From assembly GCA_964521405.1 (NCBI GenBank), contig CAZFRR010000205.1, positions 1 through 19,584 on the forward strand: a stretch of DNA of 19,584 nt, read 5' to 3'. This document shows positions 13,497-19,584 of this stretch, piece after piece. The translations under genes and the position numbers were made by a program. The notes under the pieces are model-generated. The model worked only from the letters and a program-made list of their open reading frames with translations. It did no database searches and was not told the origin of the DNA. The stretch is from SG8-41 sp964521405 (GTDB lineage Bacteria; Pseudomonadota; Gammaproteobacteria; Burkholderiales; SG8-41). The first letter of the stretch is position 1. Every line of letters begins with the position of its first letter.

Positions 13497-14708
13497 ATGT
13501 TCGATATCCGATTGTCCGACGAGCAGCGGGAATTCCAGAAACTCGCGCGTGATTTCGCGCAGAAGGAGATCAAGCCGGTCTCCTTTGCACTCGACCAGGA
13601 GCCGCAGTGGGAGAAGCGCGTCCCGATCGAGCTCCTCAAGAAAGGCTCCCAGCTCGGATTCCGCACCTTCGTGCTGTCGGAGGAGAACGGCGGCGCCGGC
13701 GCCTCCGACCAGCTCACGAACTGCCTGGTCGCCGAGGAACTCTCCGCCGGCGACATCGGCACGGCCTACTACTTCATGCTGACGGCGCGGCGCGCCCGCG
13801 ACTGGTTCGAGCTGCGCATGACGCCCGAACAGAGGGCCTATTTTCTGCCCAGGTTCGTGAGCGACGACCTCTACTTCACGACCGTCGCGATCCACGAGCC
13901 CGACACGGATCTCGGCTTCGACTACTTCACCGAGACGCCCGCGACCGCCAGGTTCAAGACCCGGGCCACCGAACAGCCCGACGGGTCGTGGATCATCAAC
14001 GGCGCGAAGAACTTCCAGACCGTCGGCTACATGGCGAAACTCCTCGTGGTCATGGCCCAGACCCCGGAGGGCGCGAAGCCCTTCCTCGTCGAGGGCGATT
14101 CGAAGGGGCTCGTGCGCCGCCCGATGTCGAAGATCGGGCGCCGCGTCGGCGACAACGCGGAGATCTTCTTCGACGACGTGCGGGTGCCGAAAGGCCGCAT
14201 CCTGCCGCCGGCGCCGAAGGGGCGCACCGACATGGGCACCCACCTGGTGATCGCGTCGCTCACGCTCGGCCTCGGGCGCGCCGCGCTGGAGGAAACGCTC
14301 AAGTACACCCAGGAGAGGGTCTCCGGCGGCAAGCCCATCATCCAGCACCAGGCGGTGGGCCTGTTTCTCGCCGAGATGGCGATGAACCTCGAGGCGGCGC
14401 GGCGGCTGATCTGGACGGCGGCGTGGGTGAAGGACCATCCGGAAGCCATCGCCGATGGCAGCGTCGAGCAGAAGCCCTACGAGCACATGGCTCTGGCATT
14501 CACCGGGACGGCGGTGAAGCGCCTGACCGAGCAGGGCATGGAGCTCTTCGGCGGCATGGGCGTGATCGCGGGCATGCCGATCGAGAAGTACGTGCGCGAC
14601 GCGCTGATCCAGAAGCACATCTCGTTCCCGTTCATGTCGCGCTTCAAGATCACCGAGCAGCTGGCGGGCTACCAGCGGAAGGTGCCGCCGTTCATCGGCG
14701 CCAACTAG
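13497..14708 (+). CDS. Acyl-CoA dehydrogenase family protein
   Basis: A 403-aa FAD-dependent acyl-CoA dehydrogenase-fold protein of normal length. The N-terminal helical domain starts MFDIRLSDEQREFQKLARDFA; the beta domain includes TVAIHEPDTDLG and WIINGAKNFQTVG; the C-terminal domain has GKPIIQHQAVGLFLAEMAMNLEAAR and ELFGGMGVIAGMPIEKYVRDA. Where most members have the IYEGTxEI catalytic-Glu segment, this one reads HISFPFMSRFKI, with Ser near 376. The base is therefore missing or lies elsewhere, as known for some branches. AGAGG six bases before ATG supports the start. It probably oxidises an acyl-CoA; the substrate is unknown. Confidence 0.9.
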   Translation: MFDIRLSDEQREFQKLARDFAQKEIKPVSFALDQEPQWEKRVPIELLKKGSQLGFRTFVLSEENGGAGASDQLTNCLVAEELSAGDIGTAYYFMLTARRARDWFELRMTPEQRAYFLPRFVSDDLYFTTVAIHEPDTDLGFDYFTETPATARFKTRATEQPDGSWIINGAKNFQTVGYMAKLLVVMAQTPEGAKPFLVEGDSKGLVRRPMSKIGRRVGDNAEIFFDDVRVPKGRILPPAPKGRTDMGTHLVIASLTLGLGRAALEETLKYTQERVSGGKPIIQHQAVGLFLAEMAMNLEAARRLIWTAAWVKDHPEAIADGSVEQKPYEHMALAFTGTAVKRLTEQGMELFGGMGVIAGMPIEKYVRDALIQKHISFPFMSRFKITEQLAGYQRKVPPFIGAN

Positions 14709-14722
14709 CAAGGCGGAAAGGC

Positions 14723-14801
14723 GTGAGTGGTGAGCGGTGAGTGGACTCCCGCGCACCGCGCGGGGTAAATTCACTTTCGCCTTTCGACTTTCGACTTAGA
14801 A
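14723..14801. repeat. Two different heptad arrays facing each other across a triloop hairpin
   Basis: GTGAGTG, GTGAGCG, GTGAGTG (14723-14743) follows the acyl-CoA dehydrogenase stop by 14 bases. The hairpin CCCGCGC-ACC-GCGCGGG (14748-14764) has a 7-bp stem. CTTTCGC, CTTTCGA, CTTTCGA, CTTAGAA (14774-14801) then ends seven bases before the next start codon. The layout matches the 175-bp elements, but the two arrays have different sequences. Confidence 0.75.
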
Positions 14802-14808
14802 TTACGCC

Positions 14809-15783
14809 ATGTCCGAAGACCAGGTTTGGGCCTTCCCGGAGTCGGTTCAGCCCAAGGCCGACCAGACCCAGTTCGACCTCGAGCGCGCGTTCGACGCGGT
14901 GGTGCTGGTGCGCGCGGAAATCCCGGAAGACGCGTACAGCGCGGCCACGCTCGGCACCGAACGCAGCGGCTACGGCGCGGTGATCCGCGAGGACGGCCTC
15001 GTCGTCACCATCGGCTATCTCATCAACGAGGCCACGCAGATCTGGCTCACTACCAACCGCGGCGCCTCCGTCGCCGGCTACCCCATGGCCTACGACCCGA
15101 TGACGGGATTCGGCCTGATCCAGCCCCTGGGCAAGCTGGCCGCGCCGCACCTGCCGCGCGGCCTCTCGTCCGACGTCAAGGTCGGCGACTCGGCGTTCGT
15201 GATCGGCCACGGCGGCCGCGCCCACTCCCTCCGGACAAAAATCATCGGGAAGCACGAATTTGCCGGCTACTGGGAATACGTGCTCGACGAGGCGTTGTTC
15301 ACCGTGCCGGCGCATCCGCAGTGGGGCGGCGCGGCGCTGCTCGACGCGCAGGGCAACCTGGTCGGCACCGGGTCGCTGCTGGTGCAGCAGGAAATCAACG
15401 GCCAGCACATTCACGTCAACATGTTCGTGCCGATCGATCTCCTCAACCCGATCCTCGATGCCATGCTGCAGACCGGCCGCAGCCCGCACCCGCCCCGCCC
15501 GTGGCTGGGCATGCGCACGCTGGATCCGGCAGGCAAGCTGGTGGTCGACAGGCTTTCTCCGGGCGGCCCGGCCAGCCGCGCCGGCGTCCGGCCCGGCGAC
15601 CAGGTGCTTGCTGTCGGCGGTACCAAGGTGCAGGGCCTGGCGGAATTGTTCCGGGCCGTGTGGCGACTGGGCACGGCCGGAGTCGAGGTGCCGCTCACCC
15701 TCTCGCGCGCCGGCGACGAGATCAGCATCACGATCAAGTCGGCGGACCGGAATGATTTTGTCCGGAAGCCCAGGTTGCATTGA
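14809..15783 (+). CDS. Trypsin-fold/PDZ (HtrA-like) protein without catalytic triad
   Basis: A 324-aa protein with an HtrA-type protease-like domain (about 25-215) and one PDZ domain (about 231-312, PWLGMRTLDPAGKLVV to GDEISITIK). The triad positions are all changed: GYGAVIREDGLVVTIGYLI has Tyr70 for His, AYDPMTGFGLI has Gly100 for Asp, and HPQWGGAALLD has Trp172 for the Ser of GNSGGP. There is no signal peptide, so it should be cytoplasmic, unlike DegP/DegQ. It is most likely a peptide-binding or scaffolding pseudoprotease. The start codon lacks a clear Shine-Dalgarno and follows CTTTCGA heptads. Its 3' end overlaps TctC-6. Confidence 0.87.
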   Translation: MSEDQVWAFPESVQPKADQTQFDLERAFDAVVLVRAEIPEDAYSAATLGTERSGYGAVIREDGLVVTIGYLINEATQIWLTTNRGASVAGYPMAYDPMTGFGLIQPLGKLAAPHLPRGLSSDVKVGDSAFVIGHGGRAHSLRTKIIGKHEFAGYWEYVLDEALFTVPAHPQWGGAALLDAQGNLVGTGSLLVQQEINGQHIHVNMFVPIDLLNPILDAMLQTGRSPHPPRPWLGMRTLDPAGKLVVDRLSPGGPASRAGVRPGDQVLAVGGTKVQGLAELFRAVWRLGTAGVEVPLTLSRAGDEISITIKSADRNDFVRKPRLH

Positions 15784-16732
15784 GACAAAGTTCTTAGGGG
15801 TTGCCGGCCTGGCAATGCTGGCGGCCGCGGCCAGCGCCTGCGGGCAGGCATTCCCCGCAAGGCCGGTGCGCATCGTCACGTCCGAGCCCGGCAGCGGCAC
15901 CGATCTCGTGGCTCGCCTCGTCGCCCAGGGTCTCACGGAACGACTGGGCAGGCAGGTGATCGTGGAGAATCGCGGCGGCATGGTGTCGGGAGAGGTCGTG
16001 CTGAAAGCGGCGCCCGACGGCCATACCCTGCTCGTCAGCGGCACCTCCCTGTGGCTTGCGCCGTTCCTCCGGGATAGCGCCACCTACGATCCACTGCGGG
16101 ATTTCTCGCCGGTCACGCTTGCGGCCAGTTCGCCCAGCGTGCTCGCGGTACACCCCTCGCTGCCCGCTGAGTCGGTTCGGGACCTGGTGGCGCTTGCGAA
16201 ATCACGGCCGCGCGAGCTGAACTACAGCTCCGGTTCGACCGGCGCTCCGACGCACCTGTCGGCCGAACTGTTCAAATCCATGGCGGGCGTCGACATCGTG
16301 CGCATAACCTACAAGGGAACCGGTCCCGCCATCAATGCACTGGTGGCGGGCGAGGTGCAGCTCATGTTCGTCACGACCAGCACAGCGGCGCCGCACGTCC
16401 GCGCGGGCAGGCTGAGAGTCCTGGCGGTGACGACAGCGCAGCCATCCGCGCTTGCGCCCGGCCTGCCCACCGTCGCGGCCAGCGGCCTGCCCGGCTACGA
16501 GGCGACCGCGCTGTTCGCCATGTTCGCCCCGGCAAAAACGCCGGCGACGCTCGTGGTGCTGCTCAACCGGGAGATCGTGCAGTTGCTGGGCAGTCCGCAG
16601 GTGCGCGAGCGGCTCTTCAACGCCGGCACGGAAGCGATCGGCAGCTCGCCGGAAGCGCTCGCCGCGACCATGCGTTCGGACATGGCGAAGTGGGGCAAGC
16701 TGATCCGGGCGGCGGGGTTACGCGACGGTTAA
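15752..16732 (+). CDS. TctC/Bug-type tripartite tricarboxylate receptor 6
   Basis: A 326-aa periplasmic binding protein. Its start overlaps the pseudoprotease gene by 32 bases, suggesting translational coupling. The N-terminus MILSGSPGCIETKFLGVAGL is longer than usual before the hydrophobic core LAMLAAAASAC; C30 could be a lipid-attachment Cys, but the lipobox is weak (AASA before C). Ligand loop SEPGSGTDLVAR has D51; the DNRPG motif is ENRGG; PDGHTLL is kept. ITYKGTGPAINALVAGEVQL is the central signature. No other upstream ATG fits; a later non-ATG start is possible. A 9-mer repeat follows its stop by 12 bases. Confidence 0.92.
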   Translation: MILSGSPGCIETKFLGVAGLAMLAAAASACGQAFPARPVRIVTSEPGSGTDLVARLVAQGLTERLGRQVIVENRGGMVSGEVVLKAAPDGHTLLVSGTSLWLAPFLRDSATYDPLRDFSPVTLAASSPSVLAVHPSLPAESVRDLVALAKSRPRELNYSSGSTGAPTHLSAELFKSMAGVDIVRITYKGTGPAINALVAGEVQLMFVTTSTAAPHVRAGRLRVLAVTTAQPSALAPGLPTVAASGLPGYEATALFAMFAPAKTPATLVVLLNREIVQLLGSPQVRERLFNAGTEAIGSSPEALAATMRSDMAKWGKLIRAAGLRDG

Positions 16733-16744
16733 TGCGGAACGGCT

Positions 16745-16906
16745 AAAGCTTCACCGCCAAGGCCGCAAAGGCCGCGAAGGAACAGAAAAGCCTCACCGCA
16801 AAGGACGCGGAGGACGCAAAGGAAAATAAGAGCTTCACCGCGAAGGAAATAATAATAAGGTCAAAAACAAAACCCGAAGGTCGCGAAGGAACTGCGCCAA
16901 GGGTGG
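16745..16906. repeat. Tandem 9-mer dispersed repeat, copy D (inverted)
   Basis: Reading AAAGCTTCACCGCCAAGG, then CCGCAAAGG, CCGCGAAGG, then further units with two internal CTTCACCGC or CTCACCGC restarts. It ends AAGGTCGCGAAGGAAC, then TGCGCCAAGGGTGG. This is copies B and C in reverse complement. It follows the stop of TctC-6 by 12 bases, in the same sense relative to that gene as copies A and B have to theirs. Confidence 0.8.
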
Positions 16907-16926
16907 CTACAAGAAAACTCCCACGA

Positions 16927-17002
16927 TTAAGCGCAATAAGGCGGCATGTTTGGGCCGCCATTTTTTTCTGATCAATGCGTTGCCGTGGGCGACCCTGCAT
17001 TG
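16927..17002 (+). terminator. Convergent-junction block with terminator, copy 2
   Basis: GGCGGC (16940-16945) pairs with GCCGCC (16954-16959) and is followed by A and seven T (16961-16967): a typical rho-independent terminator for TctC-6. The next bases, CTGATCAATGCGTTGCCGTGG and then GCATTG, match copy 1 at 8313-8390. CAATGC and GCATTG in this tail can pair. Confidence 0.75.
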
Positions 17003-17080
17003 CCTGGCGTCCTGGCGTCTTGGCGGTTAAATTACTGTTCTGTTCTTCTTGGCGGTTTTGGCATCTTGGCGGTTCAGTTT
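17003..17080. repeat. Tandem 8-mer repeat 3' of the SUMF1-like gene
   Basis: CCTGGCGT, CCTGGCGT, CTTGGCGG (17003-17026), then TTAAATTACTGTTCTG, then CTTGGCGG, TTTTGGCA, TCTTGGCGG and TTCAG. It ends one base before the stop codon of the gene at 17082. It closely matches 18131-18209 in the same orientation. Confidence 0.8.
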
Positions 17081-17081
17081 T

Positions 17082-18008
17082 TCAATCCGTCCTGGCAACG
17101 CGGAAACCACGGATATAGACCCGGATAACCGTGGGGCTCCCGACGCGGTACGCGGTGCGCAAGCCCAGTGGAGCGTCTTCCCAGGATCCGCCGCGCACCG
17201 CGCGATGGGAACAATCGCCGGCAGCCCACGCGCTCCCATCCGCCGGTGCGCCGCTGTAGTTTCCGTTCCAGCAGTCCTGCGTCCATTCCCACACGTTGCC
17301 CAGCATGTCGTGGAGGCCGAACGCGTTGGCACGATAGCTGCCAACCGGGGCGGTGAAAGCGTAGCGGTCATTGCAATCGGCGAATGCCCAGCTGCCCGCG
17401 CCAGGGACCTGCGCCCTGGTCGTGAGATCAGCGCCGTTGGCATAGTCACAGGACCCGTCTCTGGCGTCGCCCCAAAACCGCGCCGTCGTCGTGCCGGCCC
17501 GCGCCGCGTATTCCCATTCGGCTTCGGTCAGCAAACGATAGCTTCTGCCGGTCCTCTGGCCGAGCCACGCCGCATAGGCGCTGGCATCGTCCCAACTGAC
17601 GCACACCACGGGGTGCGTGTCGTCCTGGGCATAGCCGGTGTTGCGCCAGTCCCTGGCCGGGTCTTTCTCAAAACCGGGCCCGGTCCAGACGAAACAACCG
17701 TCGCTGCCGCGTCCGGTCGCCTGCGCAAAGACCCGGTACTGGCCCCGCGTCACCTCGAATTTCCCCGCGGAGAAACGCTTCACGGTTACCCCGTGCTGGG
17801 GCTGGCTGCGGTTACGAAATGAATCGGACAGTCCTTCGCGCTCTTCCTCGCCCGGGGCCGCCCCCATCACGAAACGTCCCGCCGGAATGACCACCATCTC
17901 CGGGCAATCCGCGCAATCCTTGAAGACCGTGCCGGGAGCCATGTCCTGCGCCGCCGTCACCGCCGGCAATGCCAACAACAGCAGCACGAACATGAGGACC
18001 GATTTCAT
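17082..18008 (-). CDS. Secreted SUMF1/FGE-fold protein lacking the catalytic Cys pair
   Basis: A 308-aa exported protein: signal peptide about 1-20 (MKSVLMFVLLLLALPAVTAA). The formylglycine-generating-enzyme-type domain starts DCADCPEMVVIPAGRFVMGA (31-50). It continues FSAGKFEVTRGQYRVFA, HPVVCVSWDDASAYAAWLG, RLLTEAEWEYAARAG and MLGNVWEWTQDCW. At the end, RGGSWEDAPLGLRTAYR has no cysteine where true FGE has its copper-binding Cys pair, so it is unlikely to make formylglycine. Relatives of this kind include PvdO and EgtB-like C-type-lectin-fold proteins. No sulfatase is nearby. The start lacks a good Shine-Dalgarno. It is flanked on both sides by the same 8-mer repeat. Confidence 0.9.
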   Translation of the reverse strand: MKSVLMFVLLLLALPAVTAAQDMAPGTVFKDCADCPEMVVIPAGRFVMGAAPGEEEREGLSDSFRNRSQPQHGVTVKRFSAGKFEVTRGQYRVFAQATGRGSDGCFVWTGPGFEKDPARDWRNTGYAQDDTHPVVCVSWDDASAYAAWLGQRTGRSYRLLTEAEWEYAARAGTTTARFWGDARDGSCDYANGADLTTRAQVPGAGSWAFADCNDRYAFTAPVGSYRANAFGLHDMLGNVWEWTQDCWNGNYSGAPADGSAWAAGDCSHRAVRGGSWEDAPLGLRTAYRVGSPTVIRVYIRGFRVARTD

Positions 18009-18079
18009 CGCGCAACGGCCATGTTATCCCTGCAACTGAAACTAAGTTATGCGCGGGTTACTTTGCCCGGAGAAATCCG

Positions 18080-18097
18080 GGGCAGTTCAATCTGCCC
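18080..18097. other. Hairpin upstream of the SUMF1-like gene
   Basis: GGGCAG-TTCAAT-CTGCCC, a 6-bp stem with a 6-base loop, in the 122-base gap between the gene start at 18008 and the 8-mer repeat. Its role is unknown; it could be a terminator or operator. Confidence 0.4.
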
Positions 18098-18130
18098 AGG
18101 ATTTACGAGCATTCTCTTTTTCTGTTGATT

Positions 18131-18209
18131 TCTTGGCGTCTTGGCGTCTTGGCGGTTAATTTATTGTTCTGCCTTTCTTGGCGGTCTTGGCGGTCTTGGC
18201 GGTTCAGTA
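18131..18209. repeat. Tandem 8-mer repeat 3' of the M24-like gene
   Basis: Three perfect TCTTGGCG units (18131-18154), GTTAATTTATTGTTCTG, then CTTGGCGG, TCTTGGCGG, TCTTGGCGG and TTCAGTA. It ends five bases before the stop codon of the gene at 18215. With 17003-17080 it forms direct repeats around the SUMF1-like gene. Confidence 0.8.
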
Positions 18210-18214
18210 TTGCA

Positions 18215-19363
18215 TCAGCCGACGCGAAACAACCCCCGCTTCGCCTGGTGCAGCCGCTCGAACCCCGTCCGCGTGATGCGTATCAGCTCGCCCACCTGCA
18301 CCCCCGCCCGCTTGCTCAAGTCCGCCTCGCGCGTGGTGACGTTCGGCTGCACCACCACCGTCATGTTCTCCTCCAGCGTCAGGTCCGGCAGCGGGCCCGC
18401 CGGGCGGCTCTTGCAGCCGAGGATGGGCTGGAAATAGCCGCCGCCAAAGCCGTGCATGAGGTCGTCGCAGATGGTGAAGCCGTTCTTTTCGATGACGCCG
18501 GTGGCATCCACGAGCTCCTGCATCGTCGCGCCGTGCCGCGCCACCTTCGTAACCGCGTCGAAGGTCGCCTCGGCGGTGTCGTAAAGGTCCCGGTAGAGCG
18601 GCGTCGCCTCGGCGTCCACCGTGAAGGTGCGCAGCACCTGGCCCGCGTAGTCCCACCAGAAGGCGGACAGCTCGCAGAACGCCATGTCGCCCTTCTTCAC
18701 CTTGCGCGGCGAGTGATGCTGCGGCGGCACGTAAATATGAGGTTTGGCCATCGCCGTGACGCCGATGTAATGGATCATCGTGGTGCCGCCGTGCTTGATA
18801 TACGCGCTCTCGACGATCGCGCCCAGCTCGCGCTCCGTCAGCCCGGGCCGGGTTCCGGCGAGCAGCGCCGCGAGCCCGGCATCGGACAGCGCCGCGCCGA
18901 TGCGCAGCCAGTCGAGTTCCTCCTCCGACTTGATCATGCGCAACCGGATGTACTCCGCGTCGAGCCCCACCATCGTGAAGTGTTCCTCGAGCCGGCGATA
19001 TTTTGCGACCACCAGCGGCCCGATGATGCCGACGCGCTTCGCGCCGCGGCGCTTCAGCTCGTCGATCATCTTCTGAAGACCGCGGTGCTCGCCCCACACC
19101 ACGTCCATGTGGGCGCCGATCTTCTTCGCCAGCGGGAAATGGTTGACCCATTCCACCGACATCCACATCTTCTCGCCCGGCTTGAAGACGACGTAGGCCT
19201 CGACCGTGCCCGGCCAGCCGGTCACCCACTGCGGCGCGTTGCCGGTGCGGTGGTCGGTGATTACCAGCAGGTGATCCAGGCTGTTCTTCTCCATCAGCGC
19301 TGCCAGCTTGTTATGGCGCCTGGAGTACTCCGCGTTTGAAAAACGCGGATACTCCTGCGCCAT
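18215..19363 (-). CDS. M24 pita-bread family protein (creatinase/Xaa-Pro-like) without most metal ligands
   Basis: A 382-aa two-domain protein: a creatinase-N-like domain (about 10-135), then the pita-bread domain from IKSEEELDWLRIGAALSDAGL. The five metal ligands of Xaa-Pro peptidases are mostly changed. The first Asp aligns with E231 (FCELSAFWWD) and the second with Q242 (GQVLRT). H304 is kept (MHGFGGGYFQP). The first Glu aligns with Q339 (VVVQPNV), and the last falls in GVQVGELIRIT (G358/E359). Metal-dependent peptidase activity is unlikely; a metal-free hydrolase, as creatinase is, or a binding role fits better. The start at 19363 has AAGG six bases upstream, inside a hairpin. Confidence 0.88.
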   Translation of the reverse strand: MAQEYPRFSNAEYSRRHNKLAALMEKNSLDHLLVITDHRTGNAPQWVTGWPGTVEAYVVFKPGEKMWMSVEWVNHFPLAKKIGAHMDVVWGEHRGLQKMIDELKRRGAKRVGIIGPLVVAKYRRLEEHFTMVGLDAEYIRLRMIKSEEELDWLRIGAALSDAGLAALLAGTRPGLTERELGAIVESAYIKHGGTTMIHYIGVTAMAKPHIYVPPQHHSPRKVKKGDMAFCELSAFWWDYAGQVLRTFTVDAEATPLYRDLYDTAEATFDAVTKVARHGATMQELVDATGVIEKNGFTICDDLMHGFGGGYFQPILGCKSRPAGPLPDLTLEENMTVVVQPNVTTREADLSKRAGVQVGELIRITRTGFERLHQAKRGLFRVG

Positions 19364-19369
19364 GATCGC

Positions 19370-19387
19370 CTTGAGCCGAGGCTCAAG
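19370..19387 (-). promoter_or_regulatory. Leader hairpin overlapping the M24-like gene's ribosome site
   Basis: On the coding strand CTTGAGC-CTCG-GCTCAAG forms a 7-bp stem with a four-base loop. It ends six bases before ATG, and its 3' arm includes the AAG of the AAGG ribosome site. It could limit translation initiation (inference). Confidence 0.45.
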
Positions 19388-19397
19388 TCTCAACGGC

Positions 19398-19438
19398 GTG
19401 AATGGTGAATGGTGAATGGTGAATGGATTGCGCTTCGC
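19398..19438. repeat. Four GTGAATG heptads followed by a small triloop hairpin
   Basis: Four perfect GTGAATG units (19398-19425) are followed by GATT and a short hairpin GCG-CTT-CGC (19430-19438). It lies upstream of the M24-like start codon and reads outward from that gene, the same layout as at 697-733. Confidence 0.75.
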
Positions 19439-19459
19439 GCCTCGCTTCCGACTCATTGT

Positions 19460-19584
19460 CTATCTGCTCCTGCGCACATAATCAGCCAATTCTTCATAAA
19501 CGCCTCGGCGGTGCCCGATGGCGACGATGCGAATGATTCTTCGCGGCCGGTCGAGCGCATAAACGATCCTGAAGCGCTTGACCC
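19460..19584 (-). CDS. RelE/ParE-family toxin, C-terminal part
   Basis: The gene enters from the right edge and ends at TAG (19460-19462). The 40 visible residues start VKRFRIVYALDRPRRIIRI and continue VAIGHRRGVYEELADYVRR. This is the C-terminal beta-strand and tail typical of RelE/ParE-type toxins (RIVYxxD...IxxVGHRxxVY). Such toxins cleave mRNA at the ribosome or inhibit gyrase. The rest of the gene and any antitoxin lie outside the window. It is upstream of the M24-like gene on the same strand, separated by the GTGAATG repeat. Confidence 0.78.
   Translation of the reverse strand, partial: VKRFRIVYALDRPRRIIRIVAIGHRRGVYEELADYVRRSR

Noticed and set aside
14723..14801. A rho-independent terminator for the acyl-CoA dehydrogenase
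   Set aside because: The 7-bp hairpin at 14748-14764 is followed by TAAATTCAC, not a T run, so termination is not supported by sequence alone.

Overview
The window looks like a chromosomal fragment of a GC-rich betaproteobacterium, most likely Burkholderiales-like and probably environmental. The main reason is six periplasmic TctC/Bug-type solute receptors in 19.6 kb, an expansion typical of Bordetella, Cupriavidus and relatives. They sit among amidohydrolase, CoA-transferase, acyl-CoA dehydrogenase and SDR genes. I see no rRNA, tRNA, CRISPR array, prophage or complete insertion sequence.

Layout. 1-2739, minus strand: the 5' part of an S4-domain RNA-binding protein, a carboxymuconolactone decarboxylase-family protein, an amidohydrolase and a quinone-oxidoreductase-like MDR protein. 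3006-4229 (+): an MFS permease, convergent with an SDR protein (4239-5030, -). 5101-7908 (+): two TctC receptors and a small cupin-like protein; a truncated amidohydrolase remnant and a REP-like palindrome lie between the receptors. 8404-9372 (-): a third TctC receptor. 9795-11192 (+): a CaiB-type CoA-transferase with permuted domain order. 11375-13383 (-): two tandem TctC genes. 13497-16732 (+): an acyl-CoA dehydrogenase, a trypsin-fold/PDZ protein lacking the catalytic triad, and a sixth TctC overlapping it. 17082-18008 (-): a secreted SUMF1/FGE-fold protein. 18215-19363 (-): an M24 'pita-bread' protein lacking most metal ligands. 19460-19584 (-): the C-terminal end of a RelE/ParE-type toxin.

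How the genes may work together: the set suggests uptake and breakdown of organic acids or aromatic or cyclic compounds. Bug receptors would capture substrates, amidohydrolase/CMD/MDR/SDR proteins would transform them, and CoA-transferase plus acyl-CoA dehydrogenase would feed CoA-thioester oxidation. No TctA/TctB membrane subunits are present, so the receptors must share transporters encoded elsewhere or have other roles. Several enzymes lack the usual catalytic residues of their families.

The most unusual content is intergenic. Nearly every gene boundary carries short-period repeats. (1) Tandem 7-mers (AAGGATG, AATGATG, GTGAATG, GTGAGTG/CTTTCGA, TTTTGCC) mostly start next to a start or stop codon, run away from the gene, and are followed by a small hairpin with a three-base loop. 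Two facing copies form 175-176 bp elements with 28-nt terminal inverted repeats and related interiors. (2) Tandem 9-mers (CCTTCGCGG-like) and 8-mers (CTTGGCGT-like) mostly lie directly 3' of genes in one fixed sense. (3) A terminator-containing block is shared by two convergent junctions. This repeat architecture is the best candidate for something undescribed.
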